A stretch of DNA of 64,000 nucleotides from Limnohabitans sp. 2KL-17 (GTDB lineage Bacteria; Pseudomonadota; Gammaproteobacteria; Burkholderiales; Burkholderiaceae_C), in NCBI RefSeq assembly GCF_003063415.1, contig NZ_NESK01000012.1, positions 47,788 to 111,787 of the forward strand, in the 5' to 3' direction. The position numbers and the translations under genes were made by a program. Of the stretch, positions 17,544 through 27,415 are shown one piece after another (the stretch's first letter is position 1; each line of letters starts with the position of its first letter). The notes under the pieces were generated by a model. It was given only the letters and a program-made list of their open reading frames with translations. It had not been told where the DNA came from and searched no databases.

Positions 17544-18206
17544 TCAAGCGCTGGCAGGGCCCTGCCCAGCTGCAGCAGGAATGCCAGATGGGATGTGAGC
17601 GGACTCAGGGACACCCCCAGCAGTTTCCGCTGAACCTGTCACAAGCTTGGGGGGTAAAGGCATCAACCAATCCGACAAAGGACTGCTGGCGTCCTGTTGG
17701 GTTTTGGTCAGAAGAAACTGCCCCGCTTCGTCCAGGGAGGCGCGAATGGGGCCCCAGTCAGCTTCAGGCGTTTGCGAGGCGTTAAGGCCACATTGGTACA
17801 GGGCGTTGGCTTGCGCCGAAGGCATCCAGGACTCCACGGCGCCTTTCGAGGTGGAAACCTGCTTCGTATTCTTGGGCTCGCCAGACATGCCGCGCTGCCC
17901 ATCCTTGAAGCCCTCTTGGTAAAGCGCTTCCATGTGTTTGGACAAAACCAATGCGTATTGGGCGCGCAACTCGGTGATGGCCCCTGCATCAAGACCCTCT
18001 GCGGCTCTGCCCGTCATGGTGTCCCAGAGTTTTTTAGACGAAAGGCCCATGAAGGGGGCCACAGAGCGCTCTGATTTTTCGGTGATGGAAGTCATCACCT
18101 TGCGAGTTTCTTTTTCAATCGAATTAACCCTGTCAATCAAATAAATGAGAAGGATCAGAATCAGCAACATGCCGATCGCGATCAGGGCGTTGACCAAAGC
18201 ATCCAT
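17544..18206 (-). CDS. Hypothetical membrane-anchored protein in the fliA operon
   Basis: I recognise no family. The 220 residues begin with a single strong membrane helix (LVNALIAIGMLLILILLIYLID, about residues 4-26), followed by a charged, possibly coiled segment (RVNSIEKETRKVMTSITEKSERS) and a mostly helical cytoplasmic or periplasmic domain. The tail is rich in proline, alanine and serine. I chose MDALVN at 18206 because its start lies five bases after the previous stop; a longer reading would overlap that gene by 30 codons. Its place behind fliA suggests a motility-related role. No secretion signal cleavage site is clear. Confidence 0.65.
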   Translation of the reverse strand: MDALVNALIAIGMLLILILLIYLIDRVNSIEKETRKVMTSITEKSERSVAPFMGLSSKKLWDTMTGRAAEGLDAGAITELRAQYALVLSKHMEALYQEGFKDGQRGMSGEPKNTKQVSTSKGAVESWMPSAQANALYQCGLNASQTPEADWGPIRASLDEAGQFLLTKTQQDASSPLSDWLMPLPPKLVTGSAETAGGVPESAHIPSGIPAAAGQGPASA

Positions 18207-18210
18207 GGAT

Positions 18211-18762
18211 TCAACCAATAGCCTTTCCGTCAGAATCGCTGGCATTTTGCGGCGCATCGTTGGCAGACTCTTGCGAGGCAGCTTCAGCGGCCAACTCTTC
18301 ACGCAAGAAACTCAAAACCTGGAACGGCTCTTCCAGTCGCAAATCGTAGTAACAAATTTGGTTTGCCAAGGCCTGCATGGCCTCAATCGCCTTCAAGGCG
18401 GGCAGTTCCATTTTTTGGTAACGCGCCCCAAGTGCAAAGGCCTCGGTCACATACTCTTCAGGCAGGTAGGCGTAAATATCGGATTCGCCTGCCCGTAATT
18501 TTTGAAATTTGGAGGGCACAGGGGCATCGGGTGCAGGCTTGCCAGAGCCAATGTGCATGCTCGCCAACTCTTGCCAAGCGGCCGTTTGCTCTGCCCCAGC
18601 AATGAAGGTCTTGTCCAGGTGGGCCCGGCAAAGCATGCCCATGCGCATTCGCAGACTGCGGGCGTCCCGAGAATCGGACGTCAGGGACAACACTTTTTCA
18701 AATGCTGCCACGGCACGCTTCATCTCATCTGCGGGGCTGTTGCGGTTAAAAATACTGAGCAT
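18211..18762 (-). CDS. Hypothetical protein immediately downstream of fliA
   Basis: I recognise no family. The 183-residue soluble protein looks largely helical, with a possible tetratricopeptide-like N-terminal part (AVAAFEKVLSLTSDSRDARSLRMRMGMLCRAHLDK). A conserved-looking middle (YLPEEYVTEAFALGARYQKMELPALKAIEAMQALANQI) and an acidic, alanine-rich tail follow. It has no signal peptide or membrane helix. It lies 17 bases after fliA and 4 bases before the membrane-anchored unknown, so the three appear co-transcribed with flhF-flhG. Confidence 0.65.
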   Translation of the reverse strand: MLSIFNRNSPADEMKRAVAAFEKVLSLTSDSRDARSLRMRMGMLCRAHLDKTFIAGAEQTAAWQELASMHIGSGKPAPDAPVPSKFQKLRAGESDIYAYLPEEYVTEAFALGARYQKMELPALKAIEAMQALANQICYYDLRLEEPFQVLSFLREELAAEAASQESANDAPQNASDSDGKAIG

Positions 18763-18779
18763 CAGAGATTTTGGTGAAT

Positions 18780-19490
18780 TTAAGATATTTGCAGATTTTG
18801 CCGCAATTTCTTCACCACTGCCGAAAGAATTTGACTCACCCTGGATTCACTGACCCCAAGGACCTCGCCAATTTCCTTCAGATTCAATTCTTCAACGTAA
18901 TAAAGAGACATCACCATTTTTTCGCGTTCGGGCAATTGATCGATGGCCTCCACCACGGCCTCCATGAATTCAGCTTCCTCCACCATGACCTCGGGTTGCA
19001 TGGAACTGTCTCCCGGCATGCTCATGACTTCATCGTTCACCACCTCCATTGAGAAGGTTTCGAAGCGTTTGGCTTGCCCACGTTCTTTGTGAAATTCCTC
19101 AATGTCCTTGCCCATGAATTGGGCCAACTCAACCTGGTTAGGCGCACGGCCCAGCTCTGCGGCCAGAACATGGACCGCCTCGTTTTCACTTTTGTTGAAG
19201 GCCACGGCTGAGCGGGGCAAGAAAGATTGCCGCCGGACTTCGTCCAGAATGGCGCCTCGAACACGGCTGAGCGCAAAGTGCTCAAACTCAAAGCCCTTGG
19301 TCGGATCAAACGAACGGGCAGCCTCAATCAAGCCCACCATACCCACCTGAACCAACTCGTCGAGTTCCATGAAAGGCGGAAGGCGTGCTTTCAGGTGAAC
19401 GGCGACACGCTTGACCATGGGCATGTGGGCCAGGATCAGGGACTCATGCCGGTTCCCGACCTCTTCGTACATGGATACATTGGTGTTCAT
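18780..19490 (-). CDS. fliA: RNA polymerase sigma-28 factor FliA
   Basis: FliA directs transcription of late flagellar genes and is held inactive by FlgM until the hook is finished. Region 2 is visible as LILAHMPMVKRVAVHLKARLPPFMELDELVQVGMVGLIEAARSFDPTKGFEFEHFALSRVRGAILDE. Region 4 ends the protein with ELNLKEIGEVLGVSESRVSQILSAVVKKLR. The 236 residues fit. The ATG at 19490 has a GGTGAGG site; a GTG three codons upstream overlaps the flhG stop and is less likely. Seven matching promoter sites and FlgM are also in this window. Confidence 0.97.
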   Translation of the reverse strand: MNTNVSMYEEVGNRHESLILAHMPMVKRVAVHLKARLPPFMELDELVQVGMVGLIEAARSFDPTKGFEFEHFALSRVRGAILDEVRRQSFLPRSAVAFNKSENEAVHVLAAELGRAPNQVELAQFMGKDIEEFHKERGQAKRFETFSMEVVNDEVMSMPGDSSMQPEVMVEEAEFMEAVVEAIDQLPEREKMVMSLYYVEELNLKEIGEVLGVSESRVSQILSAVVKKLRQNLQIS

Positions 19491-19495
19491 GCGCC

Positions 19496-20320
19496 TCACC
19501 TGCTCGAAGATACATGGAGCATGCGCTCCATGAAAAATTGCATGCGGCCCGAAGCAGACTGTATTGGGGGCAATTGATCCACCGCTTCAGCCAAGCCCCT
19601 GAAATCACGCGAGGCGGCGCTGCCAGGGGCGTAATCCAGCACAGACTGGTATTTGCGCAAAGCCTGCAATACCAGCTCATCGCCCTCAATGGCGTGTAAG
19701 TAACGGATGGAAATCCCCAGAAAACGGGTGCACACATCGTTCAGTCGGCGGTAAAGCTGCCGGCCTTCCTGGGCGCTGCCGACCATATTGGGAATCAGGT
19801 AAATTTCATCGAGTGACTGCTCGGTTGACATGACTTTGATCAGGCCATAAGCATCGGCGATCGAGGACGGTTGATCGCAAACCACCACAAATCGGCGCTG
19901 GCAGGCTGCCATAAACTCCAGCACGGCAGGTGCGATGCCTGCAGCCACATCGACCACCAGGTAATCGACCGGCTCGTCCAGGCTGTCAAAGGCATGAATC
20001 ATGGTGGCGATTTGCCCTGAATCCAGCGCGGCAATGTCACGTAAACCGGATGCACCCGGCACCAACCTAACGCCCTGGGACGTGGTGATCAAGACCTCTT
20101 GCAGCGTTTTGCTGCCATTGAGAACATGGCTGATGTTGAACGGCGCATGGGCACCCAGCGCAATTTGGGCATTCGCCATGCCCAAATCAGCGTCAAGCAG
20201 CATCACCTTGTGGCCTCGCATGCCCAAGGCGACGGCCAAATTGATGGACACCGTCGTCTTGCCGGCGCCCCCTTTGCCGCTGGCGACCCCGATGACCTGA
20301 GGAAAACTTTTTTTATCCAT
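19496..20320 (-). CDS. flhG: Flagellar number regulator FlhG/FleN, MinD-like ATPase
   Basis: FlhG is a ParA/MinD-type ATPase that limits flagellar number and, in polar flagellates, antagonises FlhF and FleQ. The deviant Walker A motif [10 protein letters not shown] lies at residues 14-23. [17 protein letters not shown] and [17 protein letters not shown] supply the switch and Walker B regions. The 274 residues are usual. Its start overlaps the flhF stop by eight bases, showing tight coupling. Presence of flhF-flhG together suggests polar, number-controlled flagella. Confidence 0.95.
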   Translation of the reverse strand: MDKKSFPQVIGVASGKGGAGKTTVSINLAVALGMRGHKVMLLDADLGMANAQIALGAHAPFNISHVLNGSKTLQEVLITTSQGVRLVPGASGLRDIAALDSGQIATMIHAFDSLDEPVDYLVVDVAAGIAPAVLEFMAACQRRFVVVCDQPSSIADAYGLIKVMSTEQSLDEIYLIPNMVGSAQEGRQLYRRLNDVCTRFLGISIRYLHAIEGDELVLQALRKYQSVLDYAPGSAASRDFRGLAEAVDQLPPIQSASGRMQFFMERMLHVSSSR

Positions 20321-21803
20321 GAGCAGCCTTGGCAGACGACTTGGCCGTCACAGCCCGGGGCTTCACAGCGCGGGCCTTGGTTGAAACTTCAGGGACCAAC
20401 GCCAACTGTTTTTTGGCGCGGGGGCTGCGAACCGCCTTGGCAGGCTGGGTCGCGCCGGACAGATGACTGATTTCGGGCAACAGGGCCTGCAAAGGCTGAA
20501 TGGCCAAAGCCACCAAGCGCCCGGCGTCAAAAGAGGAGGCAGACGCATTGATTTTGCTGTCTTCGGCCATGCAGGAAACAGGCAAAGACTGGTCGCACAA
20601 ACCTTTGATCAAGGGCCAAGGATAGGCGGCTTCGTCCACTTTGGTAAGCATCAGGGACGACCAGCGAATGTCTGGATTTTGGAGGATTTTTTGCACACTG
20701 GTCACTGTAGCATCAACAGGCAGCACAGCATGGAGATTCACCCCGAAATGTGCTTGAAGAATTTGCTGTGCGTGGGCTGCGAAATCGGTGCCAGGCGTAT
20801 CAATCCAAACCGTTTTACCCTGCAAATCATCAAGCAATGTTTGCAGCATGGCCACATCAGCAGCCCTGTAGCAGGAAGCGCCAGCTTGTGAAGCAAGCAA
20901 CTGAATTTGTGACCAAGCGCCAGGACGCTGGTCGCCAAAACTGATCATGATTTGCTGATCGGCACCGTGAGCCAGCGCTGCAGCGTAAGCCAAACGCCCC
21001 AGCATCGAGGTTTTGCCGGCACCGGAGGGCCCGCACAGGGCGTGCATGCCCGAATCGGGCACCTTCGCCGTGGGTCGGCTGATGGCATCCACCAGCAAAC
21101 GCTCAATCACAGGCCAGGCCTCCTCCAGCGTCTCCATCTGTTGAATGCTGTCTGTCAGCAAGGAGCGCAAAGCCACAGGCATTCCCACTTCCTGCATCGC
21201 CATCGACAACTTCTGAATATCTTCCGAAAGACCCAGGGTTTGCTGCCAGGGCTGCATCTGACGAGACAAGGCAAACTCTTTTCGCAAAGCCGCCATTTCC
21301 TGACGCAACATGTCGACAATTTCGTGATTTCGTTGCTGCTCATAATGCCCAGGCAATGCATCGTGTCCCCCGGCCGAACTGGCAGTGCGCGGCGACACCA
21401 TGGCAGAAGCCGTTGAACCGCCCTCTTGTGGCGAAACCATCACGCGCGACATCAAACCGGCTTGAGCGGTTTGGAAATCCCCCTCTTTCAATGCTTCGCG
21501 TTCGCGAAGCGGAAGAGTTTGGGCGTTGGCATTTTGAAAAACCTCTGCGAAGGGCACAGACGGGTCGCTGTCCGTCTTGAAATGATTCACCGCAGCATGG
21601 CTCAAGGCCTGCGCTGCTGTCTTTTGCCCTGAGTCTGCTGCGCCAGTGTCGACAGACGTGCTGGCTACATCCACTGCCACGATCAATTCGGTCTGTTGAT
21701 CGACCCTTTGGCTCGAAATGATCAGGATGTCCGAGCCATACAACTGAATGGCTTTTTCATTGGCTGAGCGGCTGTCGCGGGCAATGATGCGTTTGAGTTC
21801 CAT
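20313..21803 (-). CDS. flhF: Flagellar biosynthesis GTPase FlhF
   Basis: FlhF is an SRP-family GTPase that places the flagellum, usually at the pole. The N-terminal B-domain start ([35 protein letters not shown]) is typical. After a long variable linker comes the G domain with the P-loop GPSGAGKTS near residue 257, the [17 protein letters not shown] segment, [10 protein letters not shown] (G3) and [13 protein letters not shown] (G4). The 496 residues include an unusually basic, lysine/alanine-rich tail ([28 protein letters not shown]). It lies six bases after flhA. Confidence 0.93.
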   Translation of the reverse strand: MELKRIIARDSRSANEKAIQLYGSDILIISSQRVDQQTELIVAVDVASTSVDTGAADSGQKTAAQALSHAAVNHFKTDSDPSVPFAEVFQNANAQTLPLREREALKEGDFQTAQAGLMSRVMVSPQEGGSTASAMVSPRTASSAGGHDALPGHYEQQRNHEIVDMLRQEMAALRKEFALSRQMQPWQQTLGLSEDIQKLSMAMQEVGMPVALRSLLTDSIQQMETLEEAWPVIERLLVDAISRPTAKVPDSGMHALCGPSGAGKTSMLGRLAYAAALAHGADQQIMISFGDQRPGAWSQIQLLASQAGASCYRAADVAMLQTLLDDLQGKTVWIDTPGTDFAAHAQQILQAHFGVNLHAVLPVDATVTSVQKILQNPDIRWSSLMLTKVDEAAYPWPLIKGLCDQSLPVSCMAEDSKINASASSFDAGRLVALAIQPLQALLPEISHLSGATQPAKAVRSPRAKKQLALVPEVSTKARAVKPRAVTAKSSAKAAHG

Positions 21804-21809
21804 GATTTA

Positions 21810-23930
21810 TCAGGCCTTGGAGGTAACAGAGGGGTTGTTGCGTGGATCGGCTTGCACGGTGTTGATCACCTTGACGGCCTGGTCATCCGGAATTTCGCTG
21901 TAAGACAGCACCGTGAGGTCGTTCACGCGGTAGCGAACGGCACGGGACATCCAGGGCCGAATCGCGGGTGAAACCACCAAGACAGCAGGAAGACCCTGCT
22001 CTTCTGTGGCCCGTGCGCTTTCACGCAGGGCCGCAAACAGACTTTCTGCCAAACCAGGCTCCAGCACCATTCCGGCGGAGTTGGTGTTTTGCTGCAGCAC
22101 GTTGTGCAACAACTGCTCCAGCTGGGGGTCAAGTGTCAAAACCGACAAGGTGTCACGGTTTTCAGTCAGGCTTTGCACAATCATGCGGCCGAGTTTCGGA
22201 CGGACCAGCTGGGTCAATTGGTCTGGGTCTTGTGTGCGGCCACAAACTTCGGTCAAAGCTTCAACGACCGTGCGCATGTCACGGATCGGCACCGACTCCA
22301 GCAACAGGTTCTGCAAGGTGCGGGTCACCACACCCAATGACAGCTTGCCGGGCACCAGTTCCTCAACCAATTTAGGAGATTTGGCGGCCAGTTTGTCCAG
22401 CAGTTTCTGGGCCTCGTCGTGGCTCATCAACTCGGAGGCGTTGTCGCGCAACACCTTGTTCATGTGGGTGGCAATGGCTGTGCTCGGGTCCACCACCGTG
22501 TAACCCAAAGCCCTGGCCTGGTCACGCAAGGCTGGCTCAATCCAGACAGCTTCCAAGCCAAAAGCAGGCTCTTTTGTGGCCAAGCCGTCGATCTTGCCGT
22601 AGACCTTGCCAGGATTGATCGCCAGCTCGCGACCCACTTTGACTTCGCCCCGACCGCGCACCACGCCATTCAGAACGATGTGATAAGTGTCAGGCTCCAG
22701 GTTGAGGGCATCGCGGATGCGCACTGGCTGAACCAGAAAACCCAGCTCAGCCGACAATTTTTTGCGCACACCTTTGACGCGGGTCATCAGCTGACCGCCC
22801 GACTCGACGTTGACCAGGGGAATCAGGCCGTAGCCGATTTCAAGACCGATCAGGTCCACCTGCTCAACATCGTCCCAATCCAGCTCTTTGGGCGCTTCGT
22901 TCACGGGCAAAACAGGCGCTGCCGCACTTTGCTCCAGCACCATCTGTTTGCGCATGACCATGAAAGCCACGCCCGCTGTGGCAGCGGCCAAGGTCAGAAA
23001 GACCAGGTGCGGCATGCCTGGCACCAAGCCCAAAATGGTCAAAATACCTGCGGCAATGAACAAAGCCGGGACATTCGACAACTGCGAAGTAGCTTGCTCG
23101 GTCATCGACTCGGATGTGGTCACCCGGGTCACGATGATGGCGGTGGCCAGCGACAGGAACAAGGATGGAATCTGGGCAACCAGGCCGTCACCAATGGTCA
23201 ACAGCACATAAATGCGCGATGCATCGCCCACGGCCAAATTGTGCTGCCCGATGCCAATCGCCAGACCACCCACGATGTTGATGATCAAAATCAGCAAGCC
23301 CGCCATGGCGTCCCCGCTGACAAATTTGGAAGCACCGTCCATGGAGCCAAAGAAATCAGACTCCTGGGCCAGTTCTTCCCGGCGCTTTTTGGCGGTTTCC
23401 TGATCGATCACACCCGCGTTCAAATCGGCATCGATCGACATTTGCTTGCCAGGCATGGCGTCCAGGGTGAACCGTGCATTGACCTCAGAGACACGACCCG
23501 CACCCTTGGTCACCACAAAAAAGTTCACAATCATCAAAATCACAAAGATGATGAAACCAACAACGTAATTGCCGCCGATCACGAACTCACCAAACGCAGC
23601 AATCACCTTTCCCGCAGCCTCGGGGCCTTCGTGGCCATTGACCAGGACGACCCGGGTGGAGGCCACGTTCAAAGCCAGCCGCAACATCGTGGCAAACAAC
23701 AAAACCGATGGAAACGAAGAAAACTCCAGAGGCTTTCGGGTTCCGATGGCGATCATGATGACCACCAAGCCGATCATGATGTTGAAGGTGAACAGGATGT
23801 CCAGCAACAAAGGGGGCAGCGGAACCACCAGCATGGCCATGATCAACAAGACCAAGGCGGGCAAACCCAAACCCGCCAAATCGAAGCGCGAGAAATTCTG
23901 TCGGATCGCGGACAGGGTCAAAATGTTCAT
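21810..23930 (-). CDS. flhA: Flagellar export gate protein FlhA
   Basis: FlhA forms the nonameric ring of the flagellar type III export gate and binds chaperone-substrate complexes. Seven or eight membrane helices fill residues 1-330, including the highly conserved region around MPGKQMSIDADLNAGVID and KRREELAQESDFFGSMDGASKFVSGDA. The cytoplasmic domain follows to residue 706. I chose the ATG at 23930 because homologues start there and because the sigma-54 site at 23994-24010 would begin transcription near 23983, downstream of the longer GTG start at 23990. It heads the flhA-flhF-flhG-fliA operon. No flhB lies upstream; flhB is 6 kb away. Confidence 0.96.
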   Translation of the reverse strand: MNILTLSAIRQNFSRFDLAGLGLPALVLLIMAMLVVPLPPLLLDILFTFNIMIGLVVIMIAIGTRKPLEFSSFPSVLLFATMLRLALNVASTRVVLVNGHEGPEAAGKVIAAFGEFVIGGNYVVGFIIFVILMIVNFFVVTKGAGRVSEVNARFTLDAMPGKQMSIDADLNAGVIDQETAKKRREELAQESDFFGSMDGASKFVSGDAMAGLLILIINIVGGLAIGIGQHNLAVGDASRIYVLLTIGDGLVAQIPSLFLSLATAIIVTRVTTSESMTEQATSQLSNVPALFIAAGILTILGLVPGMPHLVFLTLAAATAGVAFMVMRKQMVLEQSAAAPVLPVNEAPKELDWDDVEQVDLIGLEIGYGLIPLVNVESGGQLMTRVKGVRKKLSAELGFLVQPVRIRDALNLEPDTYHIVLNGVVRGRGEVKVGRELAINPGKVYGKIDGLATKEPAFGLEAVWIEPALRDQARALGYTVVDPSTAIATHMNKVLRDNASELMSHDEAQKLLDKLAAKSPKLVEELVPGKLSLGVVTRTLQNLLLESVPIRDMRTVVEALTEVCGRTQDPDQLTQLVRPKLGRMIVQSLTENRDTLSVLTLDPQLEQLLHNVLQQNTNSAGMVLEPGLAESLFAALRESARATEEQGLPAVLVVSPAIRPWMSRAVRYRVNDLTVLSYSEIPDDQAVKVINTVQADPRNNPSVTSKA

Positions 23931-23993
23931 GGTGAAAGGGCTGCTGGCAGAGTGAACAGAGGGTTGGGGGTGTAAAAGTTTCAACACCAATCA

Positions 23994-24010
23994 AGCAAGG
24001 TGCATGCCAA
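23994..24010 (-). promoter_or_regulatory. Sigma-54 promoter of the flhA operon
   Basis: On the minus strand TTGGCATG-N4-TTGCT, with GG and GC ten bases apart, is very close to the sigma-54 consensus. It lies about 64 bases before the flhA ATG. Confidence 0.8.
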
Positions 24011-24058
24011 ACGGTTTGACACCCCCCATGACGGGCCAACCCGTCAACGCCCTGAAAG

Positions 24059-24075
24059 CTGGTGCGCAAATTGCT
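24059..24075 (+). promoter_or_regulatory. Probable sigma-54 promoter of the fliK-flhB operon
   Basis: CTGGTGCG-N4-TTGCT has GG-N10-GC spacing and a perfect TTGCT -12 element, with two mismatches in the -24 part. It lies about 90 bases before fliK and points away from the flhA promoter. Confidence 0.65.
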
Positions 24076-24166
24076 TAATCAGGTCATTCCACGATGGAGC
24101 GGCAATAAATAACCGCTTTTTCTGGACCGTTTGACCTGTCAGAACCACACAGAAGATGCCAAGCCC

Positions 24167-25759
24167 ATGACCATTGCATTGATTGACAAACCCAGTCGCG
24201 CAGGCAACAGCCTTAAAACCGATACTTTGGAATCCAAAAATGACAAAGACTCGCGTTCGCCAAGCTCAGAGTTTGGCCAAGTGATGTCTGTTGTGATGAC
24301 CCCCGACGGCGCGCAAGCCCCATCGGGCATCTCCAATGAAGCCACTCTTGCCGCCGGGCAGCAAGCCATTGATGGGCAAGCGCTTGCCGAAGCCACACCA
24401 GGCATGCCCGGGCTTTTTGGCCCATTGGGTGGCGATTTTTTGAAAGCCTTTCACCTCGGCCCTCACTTGAATGTCATCACGCCAGAGTCGGCCGTGCCGG
24501 ACGAACAAAGCCTTGAAGCCTTTGCAAGGTCACAAGGTCTGGACGAAACAGCTGTTCAATGGCTGATGGGCTCAGCCCCCAGTGCGACAAGCAAGCCCCT
24601 GGGACTTTTGTCCGAAGCTTCGGCACTTTTGACGAAAACGCCCGCCTTGGGCATCGCGGCCAATGGGGCAAGCAGTGGAGCCCCAGGGACGGTTGGCGCT
24701 GTTGGCACCATCAGCGTCTCAGGCGCTACGGTAGCCATTGACACCTCCGGTGCCCTGCGAAGCATTGGCGCAGAGGGCATTGTGGGCACCTCACCCATCA
24801 CCACAGACACCAGCAGTTCGCCAGCATCCTCCGCAGCCACACCGGGCGATCTCGTCAAAGGTGCTGCCGCGGTCAAGCCCGACCTGCCAATCACCAACAG
24901 CGTGTTGAACAGCGCCGCACTGTGGGCCATGGCCCAACAGACAGAAAAAGCCCGCACGGCCAGTTCTGCCCCGGACGCCCTGACAGAGGCAGCACAAGTG
25001 CAGGTCAACCTGATGCCCCCGCCATCACCCGCTGCCATCTGGATGCAACGCAATGCCTTGGTCATCGCATCCGCCAAAGAACCGGTGGCCACCAAGGCTG
25101 GCGTGTCTTTGAGCGAGCTGGACTTGACGCAAGCCGCCTCCCCGGAACTTCTGGAAAGCTTGGCCCAGGAACTGACTGAAGGCGGCGCCGCGGCATCATC
25201 GGGCACCCACCCCACCCCTTTGTCAGGCCATGCGGGCCATAAACCGGACATGCTGGCAGCAGCACGCCTGGATGTCCAGAATTCAGACGCCAACCCTTCA
25301 ACGCCCGATGCTGCGACCGCGCAACGCAGTGAAAACATCCAGAATCTGGCCGAAAAGATGGGCCAGGCCGTCGGGCAGCGCATACTGTCCGAAATCGAAA
25401 AGGGCCAGTGGCACCTTAAAATCTCGCTGCGTCCCGCCACCCTGGGCCACATCGAAGTAGAAATGAGAATGCGCAGCGGCGAAATGGATGCGGTCTTCAC
25501 GGCGCAGAACGCCGTGACCCGGGAACTGTTGCAAGACGGCATGTCCAAGCTCAAAGACACCCTGAGTCAAGTGGGCATGGATGTTGCTTCAGTCTTGGTA
25601 GGCGATGGTCAAACCCAAAAACGTGGCGGAGAGTCGACACCGGGTCAAACAGGAAAATCGACAAATGCCAATACTGACGATTCAAAATCCACTGCGTCAC
25701 AATCCGTCAGCGCTCCACGCATGAAAATGGGAGAAGACGGCTGGGATGTATTGGTTTGA
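24167..25759 (+). CDS. fliK: Flagellar hook-length control protein FliK
   Basis: FliK measures the growing hook and switches export specificity at FlhB. The conserved C-terminal domain reads GQRILSEIEKGQWHLKISLRPATLGHIEVEMRMRSGEMDAVFTAQNAVTRELLQDGM. The long N-terminal part is rich in serine, alanine and glycine and low in complexity, as usual for the ruler segment. The 530 residues from the ATG at 24167 exceed enteric FliK (about 400), perhaps in step with the very large FlgE here. A TTG at 24131 is an alternative start. It heads the fliK-L-M-N-O-P-Q-R-flhB operon. A second FliK-like gene lies at 42051. Confidence 0.92.
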   Translation: MTIALIDKPSRAGNSLKTDTLESKNDKDSRSPSSEFGQVMSVVMTPDGAQAPSGISNEATLAAGQQAIDGQALAEATPGMPGLFGPLGGDFLKAFHLGPHLNVITPESAVPDEQSLEAFARSQGLDETAVQWLMGSAPSATSKPLGLLSEASALLTKTPALGIAANGASSGAPGTVGAVGTISVSGATVAIDTSGALRSIGAEGIVGTSPITTDTSSSPASSAATPGDLVKGAAAVKPDLPITNSVLNSAALWAMAQQTEKARTASSAPDALTEAAQVQVNLMPPPSPAAIWMQRNALVIASAKEPVATKAGVSLSELDLTQAASPELLESLAQELTEGGAAASSGTHPTPLSGHAGHKPDMLAAARLDVQNSDANPSTPDAATAQRSENIQNLAEKMGQAVGQRILSEIEKGQWHLKISLRPATLGHIEVEMRMRSGEMDAVFTAQNAVTRELLQDGMSKLKDTLSQVGMDVASVLVGDGQTQKRGGESTPGQTGKSTNANTDDSKSTASQSVSAPRMKMGEDGWDVLV

Positions 25760-25783
25760 CACGCAAACTACCAAGGAACGAAC

Positions 25784-26362
25784 ATGGCAGACGAAGAAAT
25801 TGAAGTTGAAGGCAAGAAAAAATCACCCCTGATCAAAATTGTGGTGATCGCTTTGGTGGCCATCTTGCTGCTGGTCGGAACTGCCGTGGGCACAATGTTT
25901 GTCACGGGCTTCTTCGACAAAAAAGACACCCAGGCAGCAGAGCAGGCCCTGAAAAACCTGGAAGAAGGCACAACCGACAGCAAAGCGGCTGCCAGCGAAG
26001 CCGCGCCTCAAAAGAAGGCAAAAGAGTCACCCGAGCTGCAGCGCTTTGAAAACAGCTACATGGAGCTGGAAAAGCCTCTGGTCTCCAACCTGACCAACAC
26101 ACGAAAAGTCATCCAGCTCAATCTGGCCATCATGACGCACTACGACGAGCGCGTTTTCAAGAACGCCAAGAAGCACGAGTTCGCATTGCGCTCAGTGGCC
26201 CTTGATGTGATGCGCCAAATGACCGAAGCTGATTTGGTAAAACCTGAATTCCGAAAAGAACTGGCCTCCAAAATCCGGGAAGAAATGAACAGCGTCCTGC
26301 AAAAATACGAAGACTTCGGTGGCATCGAAGAGGTGTACTTCGCCAGTTTTGTGGTGCAGTGA
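25784..26362 (+). CDS. fliL: Flagellar basal body-associated protein FliL
   Basis: FliL is an inner-membrane protein that surrounds the stator and supports torque. A short lysine-rich cytoplasmic N-terminus, one membrane helix (IKIVVIALVAILLLVGTAVGTMFV, about 17-40), an acidic linker and a periplasmic domain ending YEDFGGIEEVYFASFVVQ are all typical. The 192 residues are slightly long because of the 40-residue charged linker. An AAGGA ribosome site precedes the ATG. Confidence 0.95.
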   Translation: MADEEIEVEGKKKSPLIKIVVIALVAILLLVGTAVGTMFVTGFFDKKDTQAAEQALKNLEEGTTDSKAAASEAAPQKKAKESPELQRFENSYMELEKPLVSNLTNTRKVIQLNLAIMTHYDERVFKNAKKHEFALRSVALDVMRQMTEADLVKPEFRKELASKIREEMNSVLQKYEDFGGIEEVYFASFVVQ

Positions 26363-26393
26363 GCCCGCACACCCTTGAAGAAAACCTTTGACC

Positions 26394-27392
26394 ATGGCTG
26401 AAAACCAACCCTTGTTGTCCCAAGATGAACTGGCCGCCCTGTCGGCCAGCATCAGCGATGGCAGCCTTGACGTTGACACGGGCTACAACCTCGATGCCCA
26501 GATTCGCAAGCACGACCTGGCGGCAGAAGACAGCAGCTTGGGTGTCAACGTTTCTTCGCTGGATATGATCAACGAACGCTTCATTCGCATGTTCAGACTG
26601 GGCATGCTTGAAGTTCTGCGCACCAGCCCGAGGATCAACCCCAGCCGGGCACAGATTGTCCGCTTCAGTGACTACCTCAAAGACCTGAAGGCCCCCCTGT
26701 CGGTCAACATCATCCGCATGGCCCCTTTGCGTGGGTACGCCATGGTGGTGATTGAACCCACCGTGGTGTTCAGTTCGCTCGACAGTTTTTTTGGTGGCTT
26801 TGGCCGCGGTGTGGGCCAACTGCCTGCGGGTCGGATGTTCACTCCCACCGAAGCCCGCATCATCAAAATCATCTTGCAGGTCTTCTTCAGGTCATTCAAG
26901 GAAGCCTGGTCGCCAATTACACCCATTGATTTCGAACATGTGAGTTCCGAGATCAACCCCCAGTTTGCCCAAATTGCAGATGAAAACGATCTGGTTGTAC
27001 TCAGCCGTTTCGAGTCAGATGCCACCACGCAAGGTTCGGGCTTCATCGACATGGTCATCCCTTACGTAGCGCTCAAACCCGTGCGCGACTTGCTGCGCAG
27101 CCGCGTTCAAACCGGTGACGGCAACGAAGAGTCCGACAAGGTTTGGCATTCCCAGCTGACCGATGCCGTGCGCGATGCAGAACTCGAAATCCAGATCCTT
27201 TTGGGCAAGCTCAGTTTGTCACTCCAGCAGCTGCAAACCATGCAGCCCGGTGACGTATTGCCCTTTAAAAAATCCGAATCGGCCAGAGCCCTCATTGAAG
27301 ACATGCCCGTATACGATGTCGAAGTGGGCGCCTTGGGCAGCCAGGTGGCGGTCAAAATCGTCCAGGCCATCAGCCCATCCGTGCAAGCTTGA
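26394..27392 (+). CDS. fliM: Flagellar motor switch protein FliM
   Basis: FliM is the middle layer of the C-ring and binds phosphorylated CheY. The N-terminal CheY-binding motif is recognisable as LLSQDELAAL. The central domain contains the conserved LKAPLSVNIIRMAPLRGYAMVVIEP segment and FFGG turn, followed by a SpoA domain. The 332 residues equal the enteric length. I chose the ATG at 26394; a TTG at 26388 would add two residues. The CheY-binding motif implies a chemotaxis system elsewhere, since no che genes are in this window. Confidence 0.96.
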   Translation: MAENQPLLSQDELAALSASISDGSLDVDTGYNLDAQIRKHDLAAEDSSLGVNVSSLDMINERFIRMFRLGMLEVLRTSPRINPSRAQIVRFSDYLKDLKAPLSVNIIRMAPLRGYAMVVIEPTVVFSSLDSFFGGFGRGVGQLPAGRMFTPTEARIIKIILQVFFRSFKEAWSPITPIDFEHVSSEINPQFAQIADENDLVVLSRFESDATTQGSGFIDMVIPYVALKPVRDLLRSRVQTGDGNEESDKVWHSQLTDAVRDAELEIQILLGKLSLSLQQLQTMQPGDVLPFKKSESARALIEDMPVYDVEVGALGSQVAVKIVQAISPSVQA

Positions 27393-27415
27393 CACCCCCA
27401 CACAGAGGAACGCTT

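Noticed and set aside
22419..23975. Long open frame of 518 codons antisense to flhA
   Set aside because: It mirrors the codon structure of flhA, has histidine/glutamine-rich shadow composition, and no ribosome site or homology. FlhA on the other strand is certain.
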